A stretch of DNA of 47,997 nucleotides from Rhodospirillaceae bacterium (lineage in GTDB: Bacteria; Pseudomonadota; Alphaproteobacteria; Rhodospirillales; UBA2165), in assembly GCA_018674495.1 (NCBI GenBank), contig JABHAA010000059.1, positions 1-47,997 on the forward strand, written 5' to 3'. The position numbers were made by a program, and so were the translations under genes. The notes beneath the pieces were generated by a model. It saw only the letters and a program-made list of their open reading frames with translations. It was not told where the DNA came from and ran no database searches. This document shows positions 1 through 8,566 of this stretch, piece after piece (position 1 is the stretch's first letter; each line of letters begins with the position of its first letter).

Positions 1-140
1 ACATCCGGGTTTTGCAGCAACCGGGACGCCTGATTGGCAGCGCCGGCGGTGCCATAGCCCGCCTGGCGCGCCGCTTGGGTGCCGTTGGCGCCGGATGCAT
101 AGGCATGGCAAAAGGTCTCCTGCCTCGAATTGAGGGTCAT
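1..140 (-). CDS. Phage terminase small subunit, N-terminal fragment
   Basis: The gene starts at 140 on the minus strand and runs off the left edge, so only about 46 residues are visible. A GGAG ribosome site lies 7 nt before the ATG. The visible part has the pattern of the Terminase_2 family N-terminus: NSRQETFCHAYASGANGTQAA, then RQAGYG, then NQASRLLQNPD. This is the helix-turn-helix region that binds phage DNA ends before packaging by the large subunit. If right, prophage or phage-remnant DNA lies to the left. Only one edge is visible, so it could equally be an isolated remnant. The resemblance is from memory of the family. Confidence 0.7.
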   Translation of the reverse strand, partial: MTLNSRQETFCHAYASGANGTQAARQAGYGTAGAANQASRLLQNPD

Positions 141-327
141 AGTGGTCTCCTGAAACTGTAAAATAATTAATTTATTTTATGAAAAATCCCTATAATTGTC
201 AATTGAATACGTAATAATTAGAAATATAAGTTTATAATTGTTCTCTTTATGTGCTATATTAGCGTATTGCGCATATATCCCTTTCCCCTATGCACACGCG
301 GCGCGGGCCGTGGTATGAATCGGCGTT
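141..327. other. AT-rich gap between divergent genes
   Basis: This stretch separates the terminase-like gene (minus strand) from the small membrane protein (plus strand). It is much richer in A and T than the rest of the window and has several copies of TATAATTG-like strings. It probably holds the promoters of both neighbours, but no -35/-10 pair is convincing. The base composition fits acquired DNA. Confidence 0.5.
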
Positions 328-870
328 ATGCTTGGCGGACAAATACGTTCAGTTTTTTTGTTGGTGGCAGTTGTTGTCGCGCTATATGGAGTCGTTGGGG
401 CAGTTCATTTGCTTAGTTTGTTACCACCTTTTGTATATTGGGCGTCACTTATCGGCATTGCGACGTTGTTCGGCGCGGTGTTCACGGTTGCCGGCTTATT
501 TGTCGGGGTGGAACCACTGAGGCGCCACAAATTTATGTTGTTAGCAACCGGCATCGTGGCCACCTTTCTGGCGCTGTGGGTTATAGCCGAAGGCGAATAT
601 AGGGAGGCTAATTTTTGCTACTTCAAGGCCAACCTTGATAAGCCGAAGCCTGATGGTGGTTACGAATGGCAATTAATCAACAAGCAGCACCGCGCCATTA
701 TGCCGGTTAAATATTTCTTTTATCGCGGAAGAGGTGGTCGGTTGGTTAATTCTTGGATAGATGCGGAAAACAGCTTTTGTCATCAATATGTCTCCATAAT
801 TTTGTCCCCTTTAATTTTAACGTGCCGAACTAAAGTTAAATTTTGGGGAGGCAATCGTGTATTGTCGTGA
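328..870 (+). CDS. Small membrane protein of unknown function
   Basis: The predicted 180-residue protein is not recognised. It has three hydrophobic segments, at roughly residues 6-28, 36-60 and 68-88, followed by a soluble half with a basic GRGGR patch. The arrangement suggests an inner-membrane anchor with a cytoplasmic or periplasmic domain. Its 3' end overlaps the 3' end of the convergent ATPase-DUF4435 gene by about 35 nt. No strong ribosome site precedes the ATG. The position between a phage gene and a probable defence gene suggests an accessory role, perhaps a defence or prophage accessory protein, but nothing in the sequence proves this. It may also be a chance frame. Confidence 0.5.
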   Translation: MLGGQIRSVFLLVAVVVALYGVVGAVHLLSLLPPFVYWASLIGIATLFGAVFTVAGLFVGVEPLRRHKFMLLATGIVATFLALWVIAEGEYREANFCYFKANLDKPKPDGGYEWQLINKQHRAIMPVKYFFYRGRGGRLVNSWIDAENSFCHQYVSIILSPLILTCRTKVKFWGGNRVLS

Positions 871-2437
871 CCAGCGCCGGTTCACTGTTATTACTCAGGA
901 CCCGAGTGAGCCAGCTTTCAAAGTCCACTCGCTTAGATTTTTTTAAGTGTGTGGCAGCCAGCGCTATCATTCCTTTGTTGTCATAATTGGCCAGAAGTTT
1001 GGGAAGGTCGCCGTCGCGTAATGCCGCTTCAATTCGGTCTTTGGCTTGCTGGGCAATTTCCTTGATGTTGAGTGTGGTCGTTTGGCGCGTGTACTCCGCC
1101 GTGATGTCGGGAACGTTATTGGCTTCGCTAAGATCAATTTTTTTCAAGAGGCGGTCGATTCGCCGCCGGCAATAGCGGGTAACGACGGCGTCGATCGCTT
1201 CCGCTGAGTTCAACGTTTCAAAAACAGCCGTTTTTAAATTACCCAATAGTTTTTCAAGATCGGCACCATTGTAGCCCTCACTCTCAGCGATGGACCGGCT
1301 GACGGCAGGCAGAAGGATAACGTTTTCGATCTCGGAGACGGGCAACACGGAAATACCGAGTCCTTTCAGATAGCCAATGTCGTCGGCCTGATGGTCATCG
1401 GCGTCTACAATACCGGAGCAAGTTACACGGGTTAGGGCTTCGTTTCGCCCCATTGTCACGACGGAGTGGATGACTTCTTCGCAAGACCCCCGAGGAATGA
1501 CAGTCCAATCGGGATAGCTGCACCGGTAAATTGCCAGATCCAGACTATTATCACCACCTTCGACAAACAGAATAGGCTGTCGGCTACCGAGAATAAGAGT
1601 TGTAACTTCCTCGCCGAACCCAGAATTTTCCGGAACAGCTTCGATAAACCACCAAGGCGTCGGATCGAAGTCGCGGATGACAAACTTCTGCGCCACACGA
1701 GTAGCGGCAAATTCCAAATCATGAGTGATGAATACGAAAGAGCAATCTTGCCGGGAAGCTTCCAATTCATCCCAGAGCTTGGCCATAATCGAGGGGTGAA
1801 CATGGAGCTCAGGTTCGTCAAATATGAGTAGCGAATCCCCGGCAGCCGCGAGAGTTTGGGCAATCATATAGAAAATTGCGCGCTCGCCGTCGCTCATATC
1901 AATCGCGTTATATCTCGCATCCGATCCGCGAACAGCCACCTCAATATTATCCCCAGATATATGGAGCTGCCGGTGCGGCAGCAACCGATCCCAAATAGTA
2001 ACGAGCCGCTCGAACATTGTGGGATCAGCGCAACTATGATCGCCAGCACGGTTCTTTCGATGTGTTTCCAACGCTTTGTTGGCCTGTTCGGCGAACAAGA
2101 CCTGTATTAAAAAATCGAAGTCGCTAAGCAGCGAGGTGGCCGAGTTGCCATGCCACCGGTTGCCGGATCGATGAGCAATGGCTGCATTCGAGGAGGCGTT
2201 GCCAGTTCTCAGACCAAATAGAGCGTCCCGTTCACTGATTTTGGCGATTCCGGGATTGAGCGTGAGCGCTCGGTGTGCCGAAATTCGGTGCGCATTTAGT
2301 TGGAAAGCATCCTCAATGTACACGGCGAGCCGGGTCTTCCCCCCGCCGTTTGCGCCCACAAATACCAGAGACGAACCAGACTCAATACTGATTTGCATTT
2401 CGCCATTTGGGTTGGGGATGGGAAACTCGAAAAGCAT
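836..2437 (-). CDS. ABC-type ATPase fused to DUF4435 (TOPRIM-like); candidate merged PARIS-type defence protein
   Basis: This 533-residue protein has two halves. The first is an SMC/ABC-like ATPase: Walker A GANGGGKT at 28-35, signature-like SDGER at 182-186, Walker B SLLIFDEPELHVHP at 202-215 and a switch His at 239. The second half, from about residue 288, fits DUF4435, a TOPRIM-like nuclease fold: FVEGGDN with E293, then VDADDH at 344-349 and SEIENVIL around 368-375. In PARIS phage defence, AriA (ATPase) and AriB (DUF4435) are separate genes or are merged into one; this looks like the merged form. It lies beside a phage terminase gene, in a place typical for defence genes. Other OLD-like ATPase/TOPRIM proteins remain possible. 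The ATG start is kept although the ribosome site is weak (GGAAAA). Confidence 0.75.
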   Translation of the reverse strand: MLFEFPIPNPNGEMQISIESGSSLVFVGANGGGKTRLAVYIEDAFQLNAHRISAHRALTLNPGIAKISERDALFGLRTGNASSNAAIAHRSGNRWHGNSATSLLSDFDFLIQVLFAEQANKALETHRKNRAGDHSCADPTMFERLVTIWDRLLPHRQLHISGDNIEVAVRGSDARYNAIDMSDGERAIFYMIAQTLAAAGDSLLIFDEPELHVHPSIMAKLWDELEASRQDCSFVFITHDLEFAATRVAQKFVIRDFDPTPWWFIEAVPENSGFGEEVTTLILGSRQPILFVEGGDNSLDLAIYRCSYPDWTVIPRGSCEEVIHSVVTMGRNEALTRVTCSGIVDADDHQADDIGYLKGLGISVLPVSEIENVILLPAVSRSIAESEGYNGADLEKLLGNLKTAVFETLNSAEAIDAVVTRYCRRRIDRLLKKIDLSEANNVPDITAEYTRQTTTLNIKEIAQQAKDRIEAALRDGDLPKLLANYDNKGMIALAATHLKKSKRVDFESWLTRVLSNNSEPALVTTIHDCLPKI

Positions 2438-2460
2438 AATTTTTGATTTTCCAAACTGGG

Positions 2461-2500
2461 AAGGAAAGGGGGCAGGTCTTAAGGAAAGGGGTCAGTTCTT
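2461..2500. repeat. 20-bp tandem duplication
   Basis: Two adjacent 20-base units, 2461-2480 and 2481-2500, differ at two positions (AAGGAAAGGGGGCAGGTCTT and AAGGAAAGGGGTCAGTTCTT). They sit just upstream of the defence-like gene. Strings of the type AAAGGGGTCAG..CTTAAATTG are familiar to me from flanks of REP-associated transposases, but no transposase is present, so this may be the scar of a lost element. Confidence 0.6.
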
Positions 2501-2510
2501 AAATTGTGCA

Positions 2511-2687
2511 TCACTTTGCCTGCGATTGAGCGTGCTCCCAACCAGCGGCATATTCCTCATTGGCTTCCATTTGCTCTCTCATCGTATCAGAACTCAATGC
2601 AATCAAATTATCGATCACATTGTAAGGCTGATTGTAACCATTGCCATCGACGTAGTCCTGCTGCCCTTGAGCGTGATAATCTGTCAT
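2511..2687 (-). CDS. Small hydrophilic protein, 58 residues, unknown
   Basis: The start at 2687 is chosen because an AGGAG ribosome site lies about 7 nt upstream; the longer frame to 2729 has a hydrophobic extension with no such site. The product begins MTDYHAQGQQDYVDGNGYNQ and ends with an acidic/Gln-rich helix (MREQMEANEEYAAGWEHA). It is soluble, has no Cys and no membrane segment. The QGQ.DY..GNGYN..YNVIDNL pattern looks like a short conserved bacterial family, but I cannot name a function. It lies upstream of the ATPase-DUF4435 gene on the same strand, about 70 nt away, so they could share a transcript. Confidence 0.65.
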   Translation of the reverse strand: MTDYHAQGQQDYVDGNGYNQPYNVIDNLIALSSDTMREQMEANEEYAAGWEHAQSQAK

Positions 2688-2729
2688 GATGTTAACTCCT
2701 ATTAGAAGTATTTTAATAAGGATAATCAA

Positions 2730-3050
2730 CTCTCAAGTTTTACAATTACATAAGCGCCGATAATTGTCATCGCCGATTATCGGTGAACCGCTATTTCTTG
2801 TCGCCGATGATCAGGCCGACGCGCTTCACCCCAAATCCCCACGCCGATATCTTCACCCCGAATGAACCCGGTCAAGACATCCAAAACTCGGAGATGGTGA
2901 TCAACAATTATGGGGACACAATTATGGGCAATTATGGGGACACATTGAGCTACGCCGTTTTTGACGGACACCGATAAAGGGGGACAATTTCCCTTGGAGG
3001 TGTCAGATGAAAGAGCGCAAAAATTACGGGGACATCACTTAAATTACGCT
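2730..3050. other. Gene-free stretch with degenerate GGGGACA repeats
   Basis: No believable gene is seen. The string AATTATGGGG occurs at about 2906 and 2930 with a shortened copy (AATTATGGGCA) at 2920; related copies, GGGGGACAATTT near 2980 and AAATTACGGGGACATCAC near 3021, follow. A ribosome-site-like GGAGGTGTCAG precedes an ATG at 3008 that runs only a few codons. Such GGGGACA strings often flank REP/Y1-type transposase genes in my recollection, so this may be an element remnant at the boundary between accessory DNA and the chromosomal backbone. Confidence 0.5.
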
Positions 3051-4109
3051 CTATCTCCCGCCCATCGGCAAGTCCTTCATCTTCTCAAACAGATACATAC
3101 CAATTCTGCGCGCCCCTCCGGGATTGGTGTGAACCCGGTCATAGTAATCCGCCGGGCCCAGGTCGAGCTCTGATGCCAAATCGAAACAGAGGAGCTTGAG
3201 CCCCGCGCATGCCGCCATTGTTTCGCGGTTGATAGCGGTAAGCGCCCGCGCTTCATCAAGCCCGTTTTTCTGGCCGGCAGGGGCGCTGATGCCCCACAGT
3301 TTTCCGGCCGCGCCCCGCCGCATATCGCCGCGCCGCTGGGTAACCAAAATGGGCGTGGCGCCGAATTTGCGAATGCGCCGGACCAGCTTTTGCAGCCGGC
3401 TATGGTAGGCGCGGGCTTTGTCATTGGTGGCCGGGGACGCAGCGCGATTGGGTTTGTCCGCCCATTGGACGGCGCCAAAATCTACAATCTCGCCGGTCAG
3501 TTTTACCCGGCGCGCCAAAATTGCGCCTTTCACCACCTTGTACACTTTATAAACCGCGCTGTTGTTCTTGATGGCGTGATGGACCTGGAGGATAGCATCC
3601 CCCGACAATAGTTGATCGGCGGTATCTTGCATGTGCACATAGACGTCGTTGATGCCGGCGTAAACCAGCACATAACGGGCGCGCATGTCCGGGATCAGGG
3701 GGAACCAGCGATCAAAGTTGAACAGATGTCCGAGGCTCGACTGGCCATCGATGCCCGCGTTTACCACCGAGACTGTTTGCCCTTCGGCGGCGAAGGCGGC
3801 GGCCAGCACATCCTGCCAGGTCTTGCCTTCGGTCAGGTATCTCTGGTCGGTGGTGCTGCCGCCGACGGTGAGAATATCGATCGATGATGGATGCGTGTAG
3901 CGCCCGCGAAGGCCAAATTTGTCGCGCGCATAGGTGACCTTGCCGCCGTCTTTGTAAAATGAACTGGCGTCAAAAAATATAGTTTCGCGGGTAATGTTCA
4001 GCGCGCCGAAACTGTCGCCTGCCCAGGTGCCGAATATGGCCTCGGCCAATCCGACAATCGCAAGGACGCTCATTGCGTTGAAAATCAGGATGCGCGCGAA
4101 TTTTCTCAA
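3051..4109 (-). CDS. SGNH/GDSL-family hydrolase with N-terminal membrane anchor
   Basis: The 352-residue product starts with a hydrophobic helix at about residues 7-26, so it is probably anchored with the enzyme domain in the periplasm. SGNH landmarks are visible: the nucleophile Ser in GGSTT (about S85), NAGIDGQS (about 117-124), AGIND (about 151-155) and the C-terminal Asp-x-x-His pair in YDRVHTNPGG (about D324 and H327). The family hydrolyses esters of lipids, acyl sugars or polysaccharides; the substrate here is unknown. The start codon is TTG at 4109, supported by AGGAA about 9 nt upstream. Its neighbour on the same strand lies 122 nt upstream and is unrelated, so co-transcription is uncertain. 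Confidence 0.8.
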   Translation of the reverse strand: MRKFARILIFNAMSVLAIVGLAEAIFGTWAGDSFGALNITRETIFFDASSFYKDGGKVTYARDKFGLRGRYTHPSSIDILTVGGSTTDQRYLTEGKTWQDVLAAAFAAEGQTVSVVNAGIDGQSSLGHLFNFDRWFPLIPDMRARYVLVYAGINDVYVHMQDTADQLLSGDAILQVHHAIKNNSAVYKVYKVVKGAILARRVKLTGEIVDFGAVQWADKPNRAASPATNDKARAYHSRLQKLVRRIRKFGATPILVTQRRGDMRRGAAGKLWGISAPAGQKNGLDEARALTAINRETMAACAGLKLLCFDLASELDLGPADYYDRVHTNPGGARRIGMYLFEKMKDLPMGGR

Positions 4110-4231
4110 CGTTGGATATTCCTGAAATAATTTCCGTGCCGGAATTCGCCAAGGACCACTTATCGATCTGGTGCAACGCCCCTGTCAAGAATGACCGCCG
4201 GTCGGAACGATTGCCATTGGCCCCGAAGTCC

Positions 4232-5416
4232 TTAACCCGCTAGTTCCTTGAACAATCCATAGAGCGCGTTCTGGCCTTCGAAGCCGATGCCGGGCAATTG
4301 CGGGGCGGGCAGGTAGCCATCCTCGACGCGGGCGTCATCGGCGTAGCCGGAAAACACGCCGAACACATTGGGATAGGATTCGCACATCTCCATGCCGAAG
4401 CCGAGGGCGCATGCCAGGGACATTTGGTTGCCGCCGTGGGGAACGAAGGACGGCGCCGCCCAGCCATACCTGCGCGCCATCTCTAGCGTGCGCGCCGCCA
4501 TGCCAATGCCGTAGCTTTGTGGAATATCGATATTGACGATGTCGGTTCCGGGCCTAAAACCGCCATAGCGGAACAGGTTCTGGAAATCCTCCGCCGCGAA
4601 CAGGTTTTCGCCGGTCGCCACCGGGTTGCCATAGGCTTCCACGAAAGCCTTCGTGGCCTCGAAATCGATGGGATGGACCGGCTCTTCAAACCAGCGCAGG
4701 CCGTGCGGTTTTAAGGCCTCGGCATATTCGAGGGCGCGCGCCGGGCTGAGCCCGCAATTGGCGTCGACGGCCAATTGATGGCCGCCGTCCAGAACCGAAA
4801 GAATGGTTTCGATGCGCTGCACATCGTCGTCGATGGGAAGCCCGCCGATCTTGGCCTTGACCAGGGTATATCCCTGATCGAGATAACCCTGCATCTCGGC
4901 TTTCAGGCTTTCCTGCGTCTCATCGGGGGAATACCAGCCGCCGCCCACATAGCAGAATATCCGCTCCGCCGGCGCAGCGGCCCCATACCGCTCGGCGATC
5001 AGGGCGTGCAGGGGCTTTTCTTCGATCTTGGCCATGGCGTCCCATAGCGCCACTTCGATGGTGCCAATCGCGACCGAGCGTTCCATGTCGCCGCCCGGCT
5101 TTTCGCCGAACATCATGGCGCGGAAGATCGCGTCCGGATCGAACCCACCGCGGCTCTCATCCAGCAGACTGTCCGGGTCCTGGCGCAAAATTCTGGGGAT
5201 CAGCCTATCGCGCATCTGCGCGCCGCAGGCATAGCGCCCGGTGGAGTTGAAGGCGTAGCCGGTTATCGGTGCGCCATCCCGGATCACATCGGTCATCACC
5301 GCGACGATGGAGGTGGTCATATCGTCGAACGAGAACACCGCGTTGCGGATATTCACATCCAGCTTTACCGATTGTTCCCGTATGTCCGTGATGCGCATTT
5401 GTTTCGCTATTTTCAT
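4232..5416 (-). CDS. Enolase-superfamily dehydratase, D-tartrate dehydratase-like
   Basis: The 394-residue protein belongs to the mandelate racemase/muconate lactonising group. Catalytic and metal residues can be read: KAK at 187-189, the metal ligands Asp218 (VDAN), Glu244/245 (FEEP) and Glu270 (ATGENLF), and the catalytic His327 (VPHGGNQMS). The overall pattern (GYAFNSTGRY near the N-terminus, GEKPGG, PHGGNQMSL, LPGIGFEG near the end) matches my memory of the D-tartrate dehydratase of Bradyrhizobium, which makes oxaloacetate by loss of water from tartrate. The true substrate could be another acid sugar. Two starts are possible, 5416 or the Met seven residues on; neither has a strong ribosome site. 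It is divergent from the ABC importer at 5618, which may bring in its substrate. Confidence 0.8.
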   Translation of the reverse strand: MKIAKQMRITDIREQSVKLDVNIRNAVFSFDDMTTSIVAVMTDVIRDGAPITGYAFNSTGRYACGAQMRDRLIPRILRQDPDSLLDESRGGFDPDAIFRAMMFGEKPGGDMERSVAIGTIEVALWDAMAKIEEKPLHALIAERYGAAAPAERIFCYVGGGWYSPDETQESLKAEMQGYLDQGYTLVKAKIGGLPIDDDVQRIETILSVLDGGHQLAVDANCGLSPARALEYAEALKPHGLRWFEEPVHPIDFEATKAFVEAYGNPVATGENLFAAEDFQNLFRYGGFRPGTDIVNIDIPQSYGIGMAARTLEMARRYGWAAPSFVPHGGNQMSLACALGFGMEMCESYPNVFGVFSGYADDARVEDGYLPAPQLPGIGFEGQNALYGLFKELAG

Positions 5417-5617
5417 GGTCCGGGCCGGTCAAACATGTGGGCCCTTCGAGCAATGGATATCGCACCGTCACGGGGTATGCAATTGGGCCGCCGCCTTCCT
5501 GCGCCGGTAGATAAACCTGGACCCGGTTGCAAAAACCAGCATATTTAGTGGCTGTATTTAAGAATTCCGCTGGCGCTCTGATAAATGACCGGCGGCCTAT
5601 TTAACACGGGAGCTTTC

Positions 5618-6409
5618 ATGGCCGTTCAATATATCGAGGCCAAAAACGTCAATCTGACTTTCACGCCGCCGAACCGGATGCCGGTCACCGCATTACAGGG
5701 CTTCGACGTGGCCGTCGGCGAGGGCGAATTTGTGTCCATCGTCGGCCCGTCGGGCTGCGGCAAAAGCACCTTTCTCAATGTGCTTTTGGGGTTGATCAAA
5801 CCCAATTCTGGGGAGATGGCGATCAACGGCAACCCGGTGTCCGGGCCGGGCCGCGACCGGGCCATGGTGTTCCAGGAGTTTGGGCTTTTGCCGTGGCGCA
5901 CGGTGCTCGATAATATCGGCCTGGCGCCGGAACTGCGCGGCGTCGGCAAGCGGCAAAGGCGCGCGCTGTGCCAGAGCTTCATCGACATGGTCGGTCTGTC
6001 CGGCTTCGAAGCGCACTATCCCCACGAATTATCGGGCGGCATGAAACAGCGCGTCGGCATTGCCCGCGCCTTGGTCTCGGATCCCGACGTTTTGCTAATG
6101 GATGAGCCGTTTGCGGCCCTCGATGCGCAGACCCGTGATATCATGCAGGCCGAATTACTGCGCATCTGGCAGGAGGCGAAAAAGACGGTTCTGTTCGTCA
6201 CCCACCAGATCGAGGAAGCGGTGTATTTATCCGACCGGGTGATTGTCATGACCAAGCGGCCGGGGCGCACCAAGACGATTATCGATATCCCGCTAAAGCG
6301 GCCGCGCGACTATGAAATGCGGGTAACGCCGGAGTTCAACGAGTTGAAGTTGCGCATCTGGAACGAGTTGAAAGACGAAATTGACACCCAGGGCGGCCCG
6401 CAACTTTAA
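5618..6409 (+). CDS. ABC importer ATPase, taurine/nitrate/sulfonate type
   Basis: The 263-residue ATPase has all motifs: Walker A GPSGCGKST at 43-51, Q-loop Gln86, signature LSGGM at 138-142, Walker B VLLMDEP at 158-164 and switch His196. The sequence style (AMVFQEFGLLPW, VTHQIEEAVYLSDRV, MTKRPGR) is that of the SsuB/TauB/NrtD group. The start at 5618 is chosen over 5585 because GGGAG lies 5-6 nt upstream. It is the first gene of an ATPase-permease-permease operon. The binding protein is missing here; a matching NMT1-type binding protein is encoded far away at 27426-28442 and is a candidate partner. Confidence 0.92.
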   Translation: MAVQYIEAKNVNLTFTPPNRMPVTALQGFDVAVGEGEFVSIVGPSGCGKSTFLNVLLGLIKPNSGEMAINGNPVSGPGRDRAMVFQEFGLLPWRTVLDNIGLAPELRGVGKRQRRALCQSFIDMVGLSGFEAHYPHELSGGMKQRVGIARALVSDPDVLLMDEPFAALDAQTRDIMQAELLRIWQEAKKTVLFVTHQIEEAVYLSDRVIVMTKRPGRTKTIIDIPLKRPRDYEMRVTPEFNELKLRIWNELKDEIDTQGGPQL

Positions 6410-6436
6410 GCGGCGCGCAATAGGGAACGATAAGTC

Positions 6437-7297
6437 ATGGATCAAGCAGCGGAACAGGCGCCCGAAGGGCCCGGCAAATTGGCGGGGCTTGAGGCGGCCA
6501 TGGAAGTGGATGAGCTAACCGGCTTGGCCAAATTTTACGATGATTGGCGCCGGGTGATCCTTGGCGCGATCGCTGTTGCCTTGTTTTTTGCGCTCTGGGA
6601 GGCATTGCTCACTTGGGGCATTCCGCTCAATAAATTCATCATCTCCAAGCCGAGCCTGATATTCCTCGGCCTCTACCGGGACATGGAAAGCGGCCTAATC
6701 TGGCGCGACCTTTTGGTATCGGGCAAGCCATTGTTCTTCGGCTTTGGCGCGGCCATTTTGGTCGGCGTGCCGGTAGGTGTGGTCATGGGCTGGCGGGTGC
6801 GGGTCGGCTATTCTCTGGACCCATTGCTGACCGCCCTTTATGCCAGTCCGCTGGTGGCTATCGCGCCGCTGGTGATCATCTTTTTCGGCGTCGGCATATC
6901 GGGCAAGGCTATCCTCATCTTCGTGCTTTGCGTATTTCCGTTCGTGTTCAACTCTTATTCCGGCGTGCGTTCGGTCGACCGGCTTTTGATCAACACGGTT
7001 CGCTCCTTCGGTGGCGGCGAGTTGGCATTGTACCGCATTGTGCTGGTGCCGACGGTATTGCCGTTCGTCATCGCCGGTGCCCGCTACGCCATCGGGCGTG
7101 GCCTGATCGGTGTCCTGGTGGGCGAGTTTTTCGCCGCTTCCGAGGGCGTTGGCTACCGCATTGCCTGGTACGGTGACATGTATGTGCTGGACCGCATGTT
7201 CGGCTATATCCTGATGCTAATGGTGATAGCGGTGATCTTTACCGAAGGCATCCGCTGGGCCGAACGCACGGCCTTCCCGTGGCGCGTCGGAATGTAG
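6437..7297 (+). CDS. ABC importer permease, taurine/nitrate type (first of two)
   Basis: This 286-residue inner-membrane protein has about six hydrophobic helices beginning near residue 40, after a soluble 35-residue N-terminal tail. The coupling region appears as the conserved ..ALYRIVLVPTVLPFVIAGARYAIGR..GVLVGEF.. stretch, typical of BPD_transp_1 permeases of the SsuC/TauC group. It follows the ATPase by 27 nt, with GGGAACG before the ATG, and is followed 11 nt later by a second permease. With that partner it would form the transmembrane channel. Confidence 0.9.
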   Translation: MDQAAEQAPEGPGKLAGLEAAMEVDELTGLAKFYDDWRRVILGAIAVALFFALWEALLTWGIPLNKFIISKPSLIFLGLYRDMESGLIWRDLLVSGKPLFFGFGAAILVGVPVGVVMGWRVRVGYSLDPLLTALYASPLVAIAPLVIIFFGVGISGKAILIFVLCVFPFVFNSYSGVRSVDRLLINTVRSFGGGELALYRIVLVPTVLPFVIAGARYAIGRGLIGVLVGEFFAASEGVGYRIAWYGDMYVLDRMFGYILMLMVIAVIFTEGIRWAERTAFPWRVGM

Positions 7298-7308
7298 GGG
7301 CAGATACG

Positions 7309-8139
7309 ATGAATGCAAACGAAACCCCCGCAGTCGAAATATCGGAGCGCAGCTTTTATGACCGTTATGAATCTCTGATTCTCGGCACCACCTTTATTGT
7401 CTTGGTCCTCGTGATCTGGCAGCTGGTGCCTTCGGTTTTTACCCTATCCAAGGGCATGAAGCTGTTTTTCGCGACCCCGACCATGGTTGTCGGGGCACTT
7501 GGCGATCTGATCGAAAGCGGAAAAATTTGGCCGGCCGTTCAGTTCTCGGCGACCGCGTTCGGCGTTGGGCTTGGCCTTTCCATCATTGTCGCGCTTCCAG
7601 CCGGGGTGATTTTGGGGCGCTCACAACTGATCAACGATATGGTCGATCCGTTCATCACCTCGATCAACGCGACGCCGCGCCTTGTGTTCCTGCCGCTGAT
7701 CCTGATCTGGTTTGGCATCGGTATGTGGTCGGTGATCGTCGTTGTCTTCATCGGCGCCGTGTTTCCGCTTTTGATCAACACCTATGAGGGCGTGAAAAAC
7801 GCCGACAAGCTGTTGATCAACGTGGTCAAGTCCTACGGCGCCACCGAGTGGGAGATCAACAAGCTGGTGGTGCTCCCCAATTCGATGCCGTTCATCATCG
7901 CCGGGCTGCGCTTGGCCATCGGCCGCGCCGTCTTGGGCGTCGTGGTTGCAGAATTTTTCGGCGGCTCATCGAAGGGCATCGGCGTCATCATGGTGCGCGC
8001 GTCGGGCACCTTTCAGGTCGATGTCGTATTCGCCGGGCTGATCATGTTCATGGCCATTTCGTTGGTGCTGACCGGTATCGTGCGCGCAATCGAAGCCCGC
8101 TTTTCGCGCTGGCGGCCGCAGGAAACCAAGAATTATTAG
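7309..8139 (+). CDS. ABC importer permease, taurine/nitrate type (second of two)
   Basis: The 276-residue protein is a paralogue of the preceding permease, with the same fold and the coupling stretch EWEINKLVVLPNSMPFIIAGLRLAIGR. The start at 7309 is chosen because GGGG lies about 9 nt upstream and the longer frame from 7279 overlaps the previous gene. Two different permease genes imply a heterodimeric channel, whereas many SsuC-type systems use a homodimer. It is the last gene of the importer operon; no terminator hairpin with a clear T-tract follows. Confidence 0.9.
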   Translation: MNANETPAVEISERSFYDRYESLILGTTFIVLVLVIWQLVPSVFTLSKGMKLFFATPTMVVGALGDLIESGKIWPAVQFSATAFGVGLGLSIIVALPAGVILGRSQLINDMVDPFITSINATPRLVFLPLILIWFGIGMWSVIVVVFIGAVFPLLINTYEGVKNADKLLINVVKSYGATEWEINKLVVLPNSMPFIIAGLRLAIGRAVLGVVVAEFFGGSSKGIGVIMVRASGTFQVDVVFAGLIMFMAISLVLTGIVRAIEARFSRWRPQETKNY

Positions 8140-8267
8140 AGCGGCAACCCGGCTAAAAACCCATATTTGGCGTTGATTGCAAATTCAAACCGCAATATAT
8201 TGTAGTCCTTACGGGTGCGTATCCCCGATTTTGATAAGCTGGCGCGTATCAATCAAAGGATAGCAAC

Positions 8268-8486
8268 ATGCAAAGTGTAGGACGATTTTTGGCAGGGTTC
8301 ACCGAGCTGGGCCTGATGCTAATCGCTTTATCAGTCATCGCCGTTGTTGTCTTCGGCCCCGACATTCCATTTATCGGCGGGATCACCGAAGGCTTCCTCG
8401 GTATCGTCAAACAACTTGGCGACGCCGGATTGGTAGGCCTGATCGGTGTCGGCATCCTCGCCTGGCTGGTTACCAAAAAGGCCTGA
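8268..8486 (+). CDS. Small two-helix membrane protein, 72 residues, unknown
   Basis: The protein has two hydrophobic helices, at about residues 13-32 and 53-69, joined by a Gly-rich turn (IPFIGGITEGFLG), and ends in Lys-Lys-Ala. AAAGGAT stands 5-6 nt before the ATG, so translation is likely. It resembles no family I can name. It is 128 nt downstream of the ABC permease and convergent with the receiver gene at 8567-9028, so it may be an independent gene. Confidence 0.65.
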   Translation: MQSVGRFLAGFTELGLMLIALSVIAVVVFGPDIPFIGGITEGFLGIVKQLGDAGLVGLIGVGILAWLVTKKA

Positions 8487-8566
8487 CCACCAATTTGTCT
8501 GCTTGGCGCGGCGTGATGGCTGCGGCCGGCGCGGCGCTTTCTATGCGTGCGTAGCGGATTGATCGG

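Noticed and set aside
2461..2945. Short repeats considered as a CRISPR array
   Set aside because: Two or three degenerate copies with no regular spacers and no cas genes.
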